Source: Pyrus communis | Lineage: Eukaryota; Streptophyta; Magnoliopsida; Rosales; Rosaceae | Assembly (NCBI RefSeq): GCF_963583255.1 | Contig: NC_084805.1 | Location: 12,555,375-12,619,374 of the forward strand | Direction: 5' to 3' | DNA: 64,000 nucleotides | Part shown: one piece after another, positions 24,170 to 36,659 of the stretch | Layout: each line of letters opens with the position of its first letter | Numbering within the stretch: position 1 is the stretch's first letter | The notes under the pieces: generated by a model | The model's input: the letters and a program-made list of their open reading frames with translations, nothing else | Database searches by the model: none | What the model was told of the DNA's origin: nothing | Position numbers and translations under genes: made by a program

Positions 24170-24440
24170 GGCAGTTTTTGGTTTTTGTTGCTATAAAGAG
24201 CTTTTCTTTGTCCAATTATGCCTAACACAACTCTTTCTAATTTAAATGCACTCCTTTTGTCACACATTGTATCTGATAAAGCAGATGAAAGAAGAGCGAA
24301 AAACGGATTATATATTTTCCCTCATTATCATAAGAAAACTCTGTTTTAGCTTTTGGTTATGTGTCCCCCATTTGTTTACTTATATGTTCTATTATTTTGA
24401 GTTAAATTTAACAAACTGTCCACACTAAGAGCTCCCTGTT
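24170..24440. repeat. Diverged duplicate of the Harbinger insertion site
   Basis: TTTTTGTTGCTATAA and a later AATTATG, followed by AATGCACT, then TGATAAAGCAGATGAAA, recur in the same order across the two flanks of the Harbinger element (24735-24786 and 29323-29545). The copies are diverged but collinear. This piece therefore looks like an empty-site relative made by an older tandem duplication. Confidence 0.5.
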
Positions 24441-25252
24441 CCAAAATGCAAACCCATACAGAGAAAATTGCAAATTCCATTTTTTCTAGAATATCAAATC
24501 CCATTTCCAGCTTACTTTATATATTATTCTACAACATTGTACTCATTTGTATTGTTGCTCTCAGACTTTAGATAATCCTCATTGGCTTTTTAACACTCTA
24601 ATGTTGCATTGTTTGCACATGATTCTTTTATATATGGTTTCTTTGTGAAATTAATCACAGCAGATTATTACATCTTCGTCATAACGATACCTTCTTTACT
24701 ATTGTAATTTCTACATACACATTTGTTTTTTGACTATTTTTGTTGCTATAAGTGATTTATTTGAACTCCCTGACTCTGTCTAATTATGGCTGGTTTGGTA
24801 TTGTTGTGCTTTGAAAAAAAATTGCTTCTGATATGTTGTGAGAATAAGTAGCTATGAAATAAAGCAGCAAAGTTTTTGGTAAACTTTTTTGTGAAAGTGC
24901 TTTTGGAAGGAGAAAAAATAAAAAATAAAAATAAGCAGTATTATAGTGTTCGGTAAACTTTTATGTTAAACAGCTGTGATTATATGAAATGACCAAAAAA
25001 GGTATAAAACTGGATGTGCCATTAATTTAATTTTCTTAACAAATAAAGGTGAATTACTAAATATACTTTATTTTTAAAAGAAAAATATTTATAAACTTTA
25101 TCTTAAATATTAATTAGTATGACAAACTACTTCAGTTGAAATATTATAGACTCAATAGCTAGGATTCATTAGTACAATATTGTTAATGTACTTGAAAGTA
25201 GTCTAATTAGATGCATTTATCAAACTTGCTGCTATTCTATTTCTTAATGTTT

Positions 25253-26540
25253 CTATCTTATGTGATGCTTCAACTTGATAATTTTGGTATTGCTCTCTTG
25301 ACAAAAGTCCCTAAGGTCATCAAAACGACGATCACATTCTGAATGCCTTTGTATGTAGTTATGAAGAGCCATTGTAGCAATGACAATCTTTACTTGCTTA
25401 TTGAACAGGTAATTAGGCATATCCCTTAAAATTACCCATCTTTTCTTCCATACCCCAAAAGTTCGTTCAATGATGCTCCTAAGAGAAGAATGCATGTGGT
25501 TGAATATCTCTTTATGACCTGTTGGTTCGGGACCCCTACAAAAATTCGGGAAATGATATCTTTCACTTTTATATGGTCCCGAATAACATCTAATTTGTGG
25601 GTACCCCGCATCTACCAAGTAATATTTTCTTGAAAATTGAAATTTTTTTTTTGTATTGTAATAATTATACAAAACCAGTATGTAAAATGTTATATTAAGT
25701 ATGAAGATTACCAGTTGGAGGTTTAGAAAAGTTTAAATTTGGATTCCGTAGCACGGATAGAAAAATCCTTGTATCATGTGCAGTGTCTTCCCATCCAACA
25801 CAAGCAAATGTGAATTGCATGTCAAAATTACATGCAGCCATAACATTTTGAGTCTGCGTTCCTTTCCTACCAATGTATGGAACTTGATCCGGAGGTGGTA
25901 ATGAAGCCTCAACGTGTACTCCATTTATGGCACCAATACAATCCTAAAAATAATAATATAGAAGAAAACAGTCAACCTACACTTATAGTTTGCAAACACT
26001 TATAGTTTGCAAATAAGTTAGAAGATGAGTCAAACTTTACCTTAAAATGAGGCATGTATCTTGTATCTCTCCCTATTTCTTGGGGAATGCCATGAAACTC
26101 CGAATCCATTGGTTTGATAATATCTATTGCCATCTTACACACGATATCTAACATAGCACCAAAATGTCTACTAACAGTCTCACCAGAATGTTGAAATCTC
26201 TCTTGCGCTAATCTTATTTTCACATCATGTCCCAACATATGCAAGAACATTCCTAATATTTCAGTGGCATGCATTCTCCTTAAACCTTTCAATCCATAAT
26301 TAGGTTGCTAGTCATTGGATAATCTATAAAAGACATTTTTGTTCATCCTAAAACATTCCATAGCATCGCACATCATTTCCTTGTAGTACTTCCATCAACC
26401 AAATATTACCTGTTTGAGAAGAATTCATACACGGAGTTTTGTGGGCATATTTTAAATAATATGTTTGGACAGCTCTCGCTACAGTGCATATAATTACACC
26501 ATCCTCCAAATCGTCAACATCATCATCAGAGGTGGTCGTA
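25253..26540 (-). pseudogene. HARBI1-like nuclease (DDE transposase), inactivated
   Basis: Exons on the minus strand are about 26540-26040 (N-terminal helical part, including GLRRMHATEILGMFLHMLGH), 25945-25710 and 25623-25253. Plausible splice sites separate them (ATTTTAG before GATTGTATT; CCAACTG before GTAATC). The catalytic DDE triad should be Asp in G-A-I-D-G-T-H, Asp in H-D-T-R-I-F and Glu in I-E-R-T-F-G. The last two are present. The first reads GAINGVH, with AAT (Asn) at 25923-25925. An in-frame TAG lies at 26308-26310, in the line YRLSND-stop-QPNYGLKG. Both changes argue that this copy makes no working nuclease. The enzyme would cut and paste the element together with the SANT-like partner. 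Confidence 0.85.
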
Positions 26541-26796
26541 TTGAATGTACACCTGTAACCTAACACATAATTCAACATTCCACAAGTCATAATCCAACAA
26601 TCATTAAGAAGGCATAATCCAACATTCAAGAACAAGTCATAATCCAACATTTAACAAGAAATCATAATTTAACATTCAACATATACTCCAACATTCAACA
26701 CATAATCTTAATGCAAAGTACAAACCACACATAGTCCTAATTCATAGTTTTAGTTCCTTATTGTTGTTTGTTGAACAAATATTTCAACCAAGTTAG

Positions 26797-27742
26797 CTAG
26801 ACTTCAAAATCTTTTATCGTGGCAAACACCTCTCGCTTCTCTGCACTACAAAATAAACATGTAGCAAATAGCCATAACTCGCTAGGTGGCTCACAACTAG
26901 GCAATTGTGCAACAGCCGCCAACACTTCCAGGATACTACTATCTATATGCAGTTTGGACATCAATGAGTTTGCAGAACTCCTAATTTCATAAACTTCAAC
27001 AAGACGGTCAATTTGACCACAAAGTTTTGCAGCACCTCCAATTTTTTTCCCTTTCTCATCAACTTTCTTGTTTTGCAATTCTCTTTGGTTAGCCGCTGTT
27101 TTTTTTTCCCTTCCTACTAGCTTGCCTTAGATCCTACATAGTCTTAATTTCATCCTCATCATCTGAATCAATTTATCATATAGATTCCTCTCTGGTCTCT
27201 GGTGGTAGTACTCCAGATGAAGGTGCCCAATCATGTTCACCAGTAACAACTATGTTCGAGAACATCCTATCTAACTTTTCTTCCTTCTCAAGACTAATGC
27301 CCTTTTTTCGCAATCTTCCATATTCTTTGTTTATCTACAAGTAAGAAAGAATATGGTTAATACATATTGCATGATATCATAATACATAATAAAAGATAAA
27401 TACACAAACCTGAATTTTATTATTCCACCACTCCTCAGAGGCATCAACGGTACCCTTGCTCGAATTCCACCATAGGCTAGTTTCTTTACCAACTAACTCT
27501 TTCCATAACTTCCACTCATTTTTAAGTGCATCCCACTTATTTTTCAATTGCACTCTGTCATAATCATGGCCTGTCTCTGCCTTGAAGTTAGCTCTAATAT
27601 TTGCATATCCTTCTTTGTTAAAGTGAGTGTCCGGACGATTTCCAGCCTCAACCTCCTTGATGCAAATATCACAAAATATAGATATATTGTGGGCATTCCA
27701 TGTAGCTAAAGAATTTGACGAAGATGCCCCCTTCTTTGCCAT
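26797..27742 (-). CDS. Harbinger Myb/SANT-like DNA-binding protein
   Basis: Two minus-strand segments belong together. From ATG at 27742 the first exon (to about 27410) encodes a Myb/SANT-like domain with conserved tryptophans: TWNAHNISIFCDICIKEVEA at the start, LKNKWDALKNEWKLWKELVG in the middle and EEWWNNKIQ at the end. The exon is followed by a GT donor. The second segment (27078-26797) encodes a C-terminal helical tail with KIGGAAKLCGQIDRLVEV. In this transposon family the protein binds the ends and brings the nuclease to them. The stretch between the two segments is less clear and may hold a further exon or a frameshift, so intactness is uncertain. Confidence 0.65.
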
Positions 27743-28204
27743 CGATACCAACTACTGATTTGTATATAAAGGGCCTCAATCAAACAGCAAGAGCCCCCTT
27801 CTTTGCAATCAAACAGCAGGAGCCTAGATTGAAAATGTACAATAAGGCATCAAAAGGGCCTCAGCCAAGCATCTACTAGAACATTCTTGAAACCAAAAGA
27901 TCCATAATCCACATTGGACTTCTGAAATTGGCCGAAGTGAGTAAGAAATCAGTCCTTGCAAGAGTGATGAAACAAGACAGTACCCACCAACTTGCATGTA
28001 GAGAGAAAATTATACTAGTCAATGCGAAGCCTACCAAACCAGAAATAGGCTAAGATCCACAGCCACTTATATGCTCTATTTTCCTTTTTGGATAGTTAAG
28101 CAACCTTCTAATCTCTACAGAAGCCAACTTAAAAATTCAAATATATCAACTCGCACTGTATCAATGAACAAATTGTAGGTAGCTCTGCAGCTTATTCATT
28201 TGCA

Positions 28205-28365
28205 GAAACAACCATTATGTTTTAACGTTTTAACATCCTCTGAAACAACCATTACGTTTTAACGTCCTCTGAAACAACCATTACGTTTTAACGTCCTCTG
28301 CAGCTTATTCATTTGCTGCTTTCGACATTACAGAAACAACCATTACGTTTTAACGTCCTCTGATT
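28205..28365. repeat. Minisatellite inside the Harbinger element, unit about 29 bp
   Basis: The unit GAAACAACCATTACGTTTTA plus ACGTCCTCT appears three times in a row and once more about 40 bp away. A CAGCTTATTCATTTGC segment recurs on either side. It lies upstream of the SANT-like gene, in non-coding sequence. Confidence 0.85.
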
Positions 28366-29329
28366 TCCACTAAAATAGCAATTGTCATGTCATTTGCAGT
28401 TGCAGTTGTTATTTAAGAACCCATCATTCATGTTAATTAATCAAAATATCCACTCTAACCAACTGCCAATATCCAATACATGGCATATAATATGACAGAT
28501 AATAAGAAAATCAAACAAACAATGACCATCCAAAACACCATTGAAGAAAAACACAAAGCAAGAACTCACCAGTAAAGCAGGATGTGATTCAAAATCTTCC
28601 AATTTCCAAACTTTCCTAGTAAGTGGCTTCGGAATCTAAAACCAATTCCCAAACAATCAAAATAAAGAACAAATCTTGAACATAATTCAAAACAAAATTT
28701 AAAAAGAACAAGTATATATGTGGTGCCTCAAAATTGGGAGCTCAAAACCCCAGAGAAACCCCTTTGGACTCGGTTTGAGCAGCTTGAGCAACAAACTTTG
28801 CTGCGGGCAGAAAAGTAATCAATTTTTCTTCTTTCCTCCACAAACCCTAATTTTTTCACCCTGCCATCCCTAAATTTAAAAATCCAAACAAATAAATAAC
28901 GAAATTTTAGACATGAGAAGCTTACCATATGAAGGACGTCGAGCTGGAGAATGCGACCTAGAGAACAAGAGAGATCGGTGAGAGAAAGGAAGTTTCAGGT
29001 TGGCGGCTATTGGGAGTGAATGAGTGAGACCGGAGGGAGAGAAGTGAGATGCCAGAGCAAGGAAGAGAAGTGGGAGTCGAGACGCAAGGGGTGAGGGTAG
29101 GATCACCATTTGAAAACTTTCATTAAACGTTATTGTTCACCCCTATTGCTGTGCTAAAAAAACTGATTTTTGAAAGCAGCAAATAGTTGCTTCCACTTTC
29201 CAGCTATTTCTCACAGCAATTTTGGAAATAAGTGCTTTGTTGCTGAGTTACCAAACACAAAATTGAGCTCAACTTTATTTCATCCCAGCTTTTAAAAAAT
29301 TTAAGCAGTACTAAACTAGGGCTTAGTAT

Positions 29330-30212
29330 CATTGAGATATATTTGATATAGGACTGAAGTGCAAAAAATGGGTTGGTTTGAATGCACTTATTTTAGCCTT
29401 TTTGCATCTGATGGAGCAGATGAAAATAGAGGGAAACAAAAATCTCATTTGTACCTTCAAATTCACAAATGAACTCTATCTTAGTTTTATTTTTATGCCC
29501 CCCTTTTATTTCTCATATGTACGAACTAACAACTCTTTTTTTTCAAAATTTGTAGAGACTAGATGAAACCTTAAACCTCAACATAATGAAGATGAAGATG
29601 AGTCGAAAACAGTGAAGTAGGAAAATCTAGATTCAGTAACATGTTCATAGTCTATCTAAATATTTTGAATAATGAGCAGTTTAATGCTGTTAATCTTTTG
29701 ATCACGGTAATATGTTGCTAATTTACCTTCTCAAACAACAAACATGTAAATATTGACATATACAACTTCTTTTATGTTAAGTAGTATTGTCTTAAACGGT
29801 GTTCTTAAAACCCACAGCAAAGCACGGGTATTCATGTTTGGTATAACTATAACATGAATAAGGTATAAGTTATAACATGAAGTTAGTCTCAATTTTCAGG
29901 CAATAGCAAGTTACAGAATAACAACAGATTAACTAAATGGAAAGGATTTCAAGATTTGAGGATGGGAAGAGACTTTTTCTGACACTAGACCTACACTCCT
30001 TGCAATCTACCTTACTCCAAGGGATTGGCATGCTACAGTCCTACGAAACAAGACGTTCTAATCTGCATTCATTTACAGTCCGATACAACGTAGAGGAATA
30101 TGAAAGATTATGCTCAAACAAACATTCGAAACTACAAAAGAAAGATGTATAACAATCCATCTCCACGCTGCGCCATATAAAATCCTCAACGTGCAATAAT
30201 GGGGTTCCATCT
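29330..30212. other. Intergenic and probable 3' region of the vacuolar sorting receptor gene
   Basis: AT-rich sequence with no supported coding frame. The part nearest 30212 should contain the receptor's 3' untranslated region, since that gene ends here on the minus strand. Confidence 0.5.
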
Positions 30213-33200
30213 TCATGCCCTCTCCTCGTTCACATGATTTGGAACTTCGGCTTGGCTGTCCAAAGGCATATATTGTGCCATTATAGCTCTTATCTCCGAA
30301 TCCATGTATGACTGCAAAAATATAATTGAAAGTATCAGCAACCCGAATTAACTCCCACGATAAAATCATCGTCTAACTATAGCAGTCCTCACAGGTTAAA
30401 AAGTTGATTAAAAGACTTGTGAATGCAAATCAAAGTAGATTTCATAGTCCGAGACACAGCCAGTCTTTAACCATGAAGGTTTCAACACACCAAAATCAAT
30501 AGTGTGAAAGGTAGTTAGTACCCCCATACTATCGTAAATCTCATGTACGTTGAAGTCAACCACACAAGACACATAATTAAAGACAGTAGGAAGATTGTTG
30601 TCAATTTTGACCCTAAAATCTACCCACATACAAAAACCCATGCATGCGCAAGCAAATTTGTTCCATTATATGACTGGTAACTTATGGGGTTTCACTAAAC
30701 ACAGAATTCTAATGCACGACAGTCCATTTCCCTGCCAATAGGTTGGGGTCAACACCCCATCAATATGCAGCCCTGCCACTAAGAATAAATGGTTCCACTG
30801 TACAATATTATCAACCTCAGGACAGTTACTAAAGATGATCCAATAATACCACAATTAATAGGAGACTCCAGACTTAACAATGATATACATGAAGTTTGCA
30901 ACGAAGAAACAAAGCACAGAAAGCTCACTCGTAATCTGTATTTGTACACAAGGTATGCCCCACCAGCAGCCATCGCCAAGCCTAATAAAATAACCCACAC
31001 AGCAACCCAGGCAGACTTTCCCCCACCAGAAGCCTTACCTGCAGATTACCAAGGGGAGTACATCAGAATAAGCACTTACAGTATATATATTCAGAACTCG
31101 TAAACGTTAAAAGCTCGAGTTGCTGGCCTCACTTATGCAGGTATCATGGTCCCTGATATACAGAAGATTTCCACTGCACGAGCAATCATAACTCCCCCAG
31201 GTATTTTTACAGCTACATTCAGGGCACTGACAGGCTTTCCTCTCTTTGCATTCATCAATATCTAAGTTTACAAAAAAAGAAATTTAGCAACAATTAGATC
31301 CAAGATAATTCATTGCAAAGATTCTGGATGATGATCTACTTTTATGTCATACTGGCTACTTTGATTAATGACAAGTTAAGAAGTTCAGCATGCCACAAAA
31401 CCTCTACACTGATCTCTAGTTGACCGCATAAATGTAGAACAAAATTAAACGACCATTCAAATGGATATTTGCTTGACATGGATCACCCACTTGCTTACCA
31501 CAATGATATGGATAAAGCTAAATTTCACTAAATTATCGATAACATGTAGTTTTATAAGACTTACGGCAGGTTCAAGTATAACTTAACCAGTAGGGCAAAC
31601 CAACTGAATGAGAAGCTCCAAAACCTAGCTTGTAGAGACTTTTACTGTTTGCCCATCCTCAATCATTCGAAACTTAAAACACCAAAGCATCTGAAGGAGA
31701 ATAATAAATATACAGTGCTAGGGGCATAATTGCTGTGACCTAAAATTCGCGGGTTCTACATATTACTGCAGTTTGGTAGCGAGTCCCATTACTTCCTATT
31801 TGTGCAAGGCCATAGTCTCCGGTTAAAATATGAAGTCATAGAAGAATACTCCAGTAGATTTTTTATGCATAAGCATATACAAGCAAACCATTCAGTTCAA
31901 TATAGCATAGCAAGGTTAACAACTTCTGTAGAATGTCTTGATGCACTACTGGGACATTAATCCATTTGTAAGTTTATGCTGATTCACAATGAAACTTAAA
32001 AAAATATAAAACAAATAAAAAGGAAGCGCATACTTAATTTCAAGTGGTCTGAACTACGTATTTTTAGATGTATACAACATAGTAGATTTATTCTGAGCTG
32101 AAAACCAACAACAGGACATGCCAAGGCGATAATTTTTCTTACCTTCACAACTTTTAACACCGTCGCCTTTAAACCCAGGAGGACACTGACATTGGACCTC
32201 GCCATTATCCTGTCCAGAAAATAACCTTACTTAAAATTCAATTATTTGATACGCGAATAAAAACCAATGGCAGTCAAGAGTTTTCTTATACAGAAAATGG
32301 GAATGCACAAAACCACTTACTGTGCAAGCAGTGAATGCATGCCCATCTCGAGCTTCATGCCAACAACCTCCATTGTTTACCTTGCACCTCCCAGGCCCGC
32401 TCGCTGGAAATGAAAGGTAATATTCCTCAACCAAAAGTCATAATGCAGAACAAGGAAAAATATGTTTGGAAAAAAATGAAGGATCTGAGCTATCCTTTTT
32501 TTTTTTAGGCGAACCTGAGCTATTCTTTTATAAAAATGAAGAGTAAAAGAAAATATGTGCAGATTAATTCCCTCAAAGTTGGCTTCCCTAGTTAAATTTT
32601 ATGGAATTCCCTCAAATTTGGCTTCCCTAGTTAAATTTTATGGCTGTTTTAGGGTATCTTTTATTGTTACCTTCACAGGTAGTGTAACCATCTCCTTTAA
32701 ATTGCACACCATCAACCAGAGGGCACTCACATACCCTTCCACGAAATGTATCCTGAGGAAACAAACCATAGTCACCAAAAGCAAGAGTTAGAATACCCAT
32801 TTATTTCAATTTTCAAAAGATAAATGATAAGCCAGTAGGTTACAATTTATACCTTGCAGGCTGTGAGGTTAGCTGCTTTATTCTGCCAGCAACCACCATT
32901 ATTATCCAAGCACTCATTCGTCTCCACATCTACCATGAATAAATAGTAAACCAGAACTTAATTTTGGAATAAAAACAATCAGAAAGAGATAAGAAACACC
33001 ACGATAACAAAAGGGGCATACCAGTACTCAAACAAACAGCTGGCTCAGTAGTTTCCTCAAACCCAGAACAGATAGCCTTCAGAACTGCACCTTTCTCCAA
33101 CTTGCCTGCAAGCAAATAGTTTAGAGATGGAAGCTTCTCAATTGTTATCTGAGAAACACAAAAACAAGGACAAACCTCGGTATTGGCGATTATTGACAAC

Positions 33201-35886
33201 AAGGGTAGGCAATATGGTTACATCACCTCTTGATCCTTTTCCAACCTACAAAGAGTGTTCTTGTCAAGCAAGTACAAATAACTAAACTAATATCACCAAT
33301 TCAAAGAATCACATTGCAGAGCCAACAACAACCAAGCCTTATTCCACTAGGTGGGGTCGGTGTATGAATCTAGAATGCCACTGCCCTCGGTTTTGCGCCA
33401 AGTCTTCCATTAGATCCAAGTACTCCATATCTTTTCTTATAGTCTCTTTCAAAGACTTCCTAAGTCTTCCTCTACTCCTTTTGGCCTAAGCCTACGTCTC
33501 ATAGTGGCATCTTCTAACCGGAGCATTTGTACTTTCACGTGTCTAAACCATCTTAACCGATTTTCTTTCATCTTATCTTCAATTGCAGTCACTCCTACTT
33601 TACCTTGGATATCCATATTTTTAATCCTATCCTTTCTCATGTGCCCACACGTCCAACGAAGCATTCTCATCTTTGCTACACTCATTTTTTGCACGAGTTG
33701 CTTTTTGACCGCCCAACATTTCGTGCCATAAAGCATCGCTGGCCTTATTGTCGTCCTATAAAATTTTCCCTAGAGCTTTAGTGGCATACGACGATGGCAC
33801 AACACACCTGATGCACTCTTCCACTTCATCCATCCAGCTTGCATTCTATGGTTGAGATCTCCATCTAATTTTCCGTATTTTGCAAGATAGATCTAGATAA
33901 TGAAATCGTTTACTCTTTGGTACTTCCTGATCTCCAATCATCACCACTATCTCATTTGGGCCCCATTCCCACTTAACTTGCACTCCTTGCTCCATCTACA
34001 TATCCTTTATTACTTGGGTATATGCTACTCCTACTCTTTTCTTTTCAATAATCCTCCAAAAAAAAATTCTCTTAGACCCTATCATACGCTTTTCCAAATC
34101 TATAAGGACCATGTGCAAATCTTAAAATAGAAAATAAAAGGGAAAGAACAAATACCTGAGCATCTTGCTCTTCTTTCAGAACAGTATTTTCAGAATCTGC
34201 ATTAGGGTCTCCCATACACTTCTCAATCTTCTTAATATCAAGCCCTGACAACATGTCACATGAATATTAGAAGCTCATTCTACATTAATCATTAATCTTC
34301 TAAGAAACATCAGATGCAATATATAATGACTTACCAAGAGATTTAATGACACTGTCAGCACATTCCTTGTTGTACTTTTTCTCCTTCATGGGACATCTAA
34401 TTTGAAAATCAGTTACATAGTCCCACCATACCCAAGGCTTTTTGGTCTCATTTACAACTCTAAAAACACATAGCTGCCTTAAATTTTCAAGAACCACATC
34501 TTTACCATCGTAACCACTGCTGAAGTCCTGTTCTGGATCAGGAGCACAATATCTTCCATGATTGATGCACTGAGACTTGCACTGTTTGCTTAAGGTAAAT
34601 GCCTGAGGACAGTACCAAGTTATATAATGAGGTGTGAACTGAGTGTAACCGCCTTTTTCAAGTATCTGGGCTGCACCCCTAAAATCCTTCGTAAATTCCA
34701 TCAACATGTCACATTTAACCCCACATTCATCGTTGCTGTTGGTCCACAGTTGATATTCCACACGATCATCTGGATGTGGAACAGCTTCTCTCCAGTCGAG
34801 ATTCACATTGACCATATCACCAGCATTGATTGCTTTCTTTAAAATTTGGCCAAAACTTTTTTCAATGAGCGCAGATGGTATTGTTATGTTCTCAATGTAT
34901 TTGGCAGTGGAACCATCCTCTTCAGGTGAGTCCATGGTTATTAATGCCTCCTCAATATCATCAGCAACAAGAACTGCAGAAGCCCCAGCTTTCTGGGCAT
35001 TCCAAACCTTCAAGGCAAAGAAACAATCTGGAAAGCACGAGCAACAGTTTTAACACAAGAAATGCTGACTTAAAAAGGGGGGCTATGTATATGTACATTA
35101 AAGAATCACTAACGTAGGATTATAATTTAATATAGGTAACTTTTACAGATACAAACAATAACATAAAGAATTTCTGCTAACAAAAACCAAATTAATCATA
35201 CTTATGAAATGACTGTCTGCAAGATTAACCAAAAGAAGAGCTAATTGATTCAGCCTTGCCAAAAATGGCATCTCCAAATCCAACAAAAACTTGAAGCTTA
35301 TATTTTTCAATAGCACACAAACTACTCAAAGTTACCCCAAAACGAACCAAAACGCACCATTCAAACCGGAAGCACTCACAATTAACATTCAAATTACCAA
35401 AACTACAACAAGGGTAACTCCTAAATTTAACAAAAACAAGCAAATTGAACCCCAAAACTCATAATACTCATCAAATTGCTCAAAAATACAAAAAGGGCAC
35501 CTCCTAAATTAACCAAGGCAATCAAATTGAACCTCAAAACTCACAAAAGAAATCAAACTATCGAAAATTACGAAATGGGTACCTCCACGATCGACCAAAA
35601 CGAAAGTTGGGAGAGCTCCGGGTCTCGATTCAAACTTAATCCCAAATTGAGAGAACTCCTTGCATCCCTTCTGATTCTGCTTCGGGTAGAGTACGGCGCC
35701 GGCCATGCTGCCTCCGTACTGAGGAATCCCGAAGTTGCCAATGGCACTGTCGTACGTGCCTTTGATTTTATCCGGGGATGTGACCCTCAAGCTGTTCTTC
35801 TCCACCACGAATCTCCCATTCGCCATAGACAGCAGCAGAAACCCTAGAAAGAATCTCAGCGCTGCTGATCTCTGAAGCTCCATCAT
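30213..35886 (-). CDS. VSR: Vacuolar sorting receptor (BP-80/VSR family), 12 exons
   Basis: Coding exons on the minus strand: 35886-35583, 35027-34335, 34244-34156, 33245-33176, 33105-33022, 32929-32853, 32752-32671, 32403-32321, 32209-32143, 31261-31133, 31038-30929, 30311-30213. All introns are GT-AG and the phases join into one open frame of 628 residues, close to the family's usual 620-630. Order: signal peptide (1-24, ending MANG); protease-associated domain (about 55-165); a central Cys-rich ligand-binding region; EGF-like repeats, the last beginning DIDEC at 517-521; one membrane helix (about 569-591); and a short cytosolic tail with the sorting signal YMPL (610-613). It is a type I membrane protein that captures vacuolar cargo in the Golgi or trans-Golgi and releases it in prevacuolar compartments. 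The YxxL-type signal recruits adaptors and clathrin. The start could be either of two adjacent ATGs. No lesion is seen. Confidence 0.96.
33318..34130 (-). mobile_element. LINE fragment in intron 4 of the vacuolar sorting receptor gene
   Basis: The minus strand reads [16 protein letters not shown] at about 34125-34078, an early reverse transcriptase block. Further on come [20 protein letters not shown] and [12 protein letters not shown] (33850-33700), then [17 protein letters not shown] and RLRWFRHV (33670-33520). These are C-terminal blocks of a plant RTE-like non-LTR retrotransposon. The middle of RT is missing, and stops and a frameshift occur, so this is a dead, internally deleted copy. 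It lies in the same orientation as the host gene and leaves the splice sites untouched. Confidence 0.8.
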
Positions 35887-36460
35887 TCCAGAGAATAGCA
35901 GGAAAAAAAATGGGGTTTTGGGAATCGAATTTACTGAAAACAAACAGATATAAAGCTCGTTTCTTTTTCCTTTTTTTTTTTTGTTCAATTTATCATAATT
36001 TGTTGGGTTTTAGAAAAAATTAGAAACCGGGTTTTGGTGAATTTGTGGATTTCTGAAATATGTATGAGAAGTTGGAAAATGGAAACGCTAATAAGATCTC
36101 CACTGTCTTTTATTGCTCTGCATCAATGTCTTTTACTCAAACTAATATACTTTTTCTTAATTTAATAGTTAATGGAAATTAATCCAAATCTGATTAGTTA
36201 CAGGTGGAGCTTATGACGTTGTTTGAGATTCCTAAATTGCCCCTGAAACGTATTAATCACGCCAAAGGATTGAATGGTAGTTTGGTCAGTTCAAGTGAAA
36301 TCCACAGGGTCTGGAGTCTGTCACCTAACATTAATGAAAGCCTCTTCTAGATGCTTAATTCTCTCTTTGTCAGGATTTTCATCGGCATGCACCTCTAGGA
36401 GTAGGTTGTCATCTACTTGGAAGCAGTGGTAAGGTCAATTATGCACGTTGAAATACGAAG
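35887..36460 (-). promoter_or_regulatory. Presumed promoter and 5' leader of the vacuolar sorting receptor gene
   Basis: This stretch lies directly upstream of the receptor's start codon. A weak TATA-like TTTATATC occurs about 65 bp before the ATG. No other motif can be claimed. Confidence 0.4.
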
Positions 36461-36479
36461 ATTTGAAGCTACTTATTAT

Positions 36480-36645
36480 TACGATCTAATAGTATATTTC
36501 TTCACTTGTAAGTGAAAGATCTTCGGTTCAATTTTCGGTAAAAACAAGTGAATCATATTATTACTAACATATTGTGAGACTAAGCTCTCATATCCCCTTA
36601 TCGTAGATAATATCATCTTTGTTCTAAAAAAAAAAAAAAAAAAAG
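36480..36645 (+). mobile_element. tRNA-derived SINE, copy 1
   Basis: TTCTTCACTTGTAAGTGAAA is followed by a GGTTCAATTTTC segment resembling a tRNA B box. A body with TTACTAACATATTGTGAGAC comes next, and a run of about 18 A closes the unit. The same body occurs at 55268-55395 (reversed), and a related one at 42195-42356. The A-tail indicates movement by retroposition. Confidence 0.7.
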
Positions 36646-36659
36646 ATTTGAAGGATAAT

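Larger units (their letters stand above)
24787..29322 (-). mobile_element. PIF/Harbinger transposon (about 4.5 kb)
   Basis: The element is bounded by TTA on both sides (24784-24786 and 29323-29325), the 3-bp target duplication of this superfamily. Its ends are imperfect inverted repeats: GGCTGGTTTGGTATTG at the left against CCCTAGTTTAGTACTG at the right, reverse-complemented, 12 of 16 alike. Inside are the two expected genes, a Myb/SANT-like protein and a HARBI1-like nuclease, both on the minus strand. Both ends of the nuclease are recognisable, but it is inactivated. Confidence 0.85.

Noticed and set aside
28205..28365. Regular short repeats that might suggest a CRISPR-like array
   Set aside because: Units are adjacent without unique spacers and lie in a plant transposon. 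It is a minisatellite.
28728..29109. Minus-strand ORFs near the right end of the Harbinger element
   Set aside because: Hydrophobic, low-complexity text without family signs. More likely leader sequence of the transposon genes.
34627..35117. Plus-strand ORFs over the vacuolar sorting receptor
   Set aside because: Antisense shadows of receptor exon 2.
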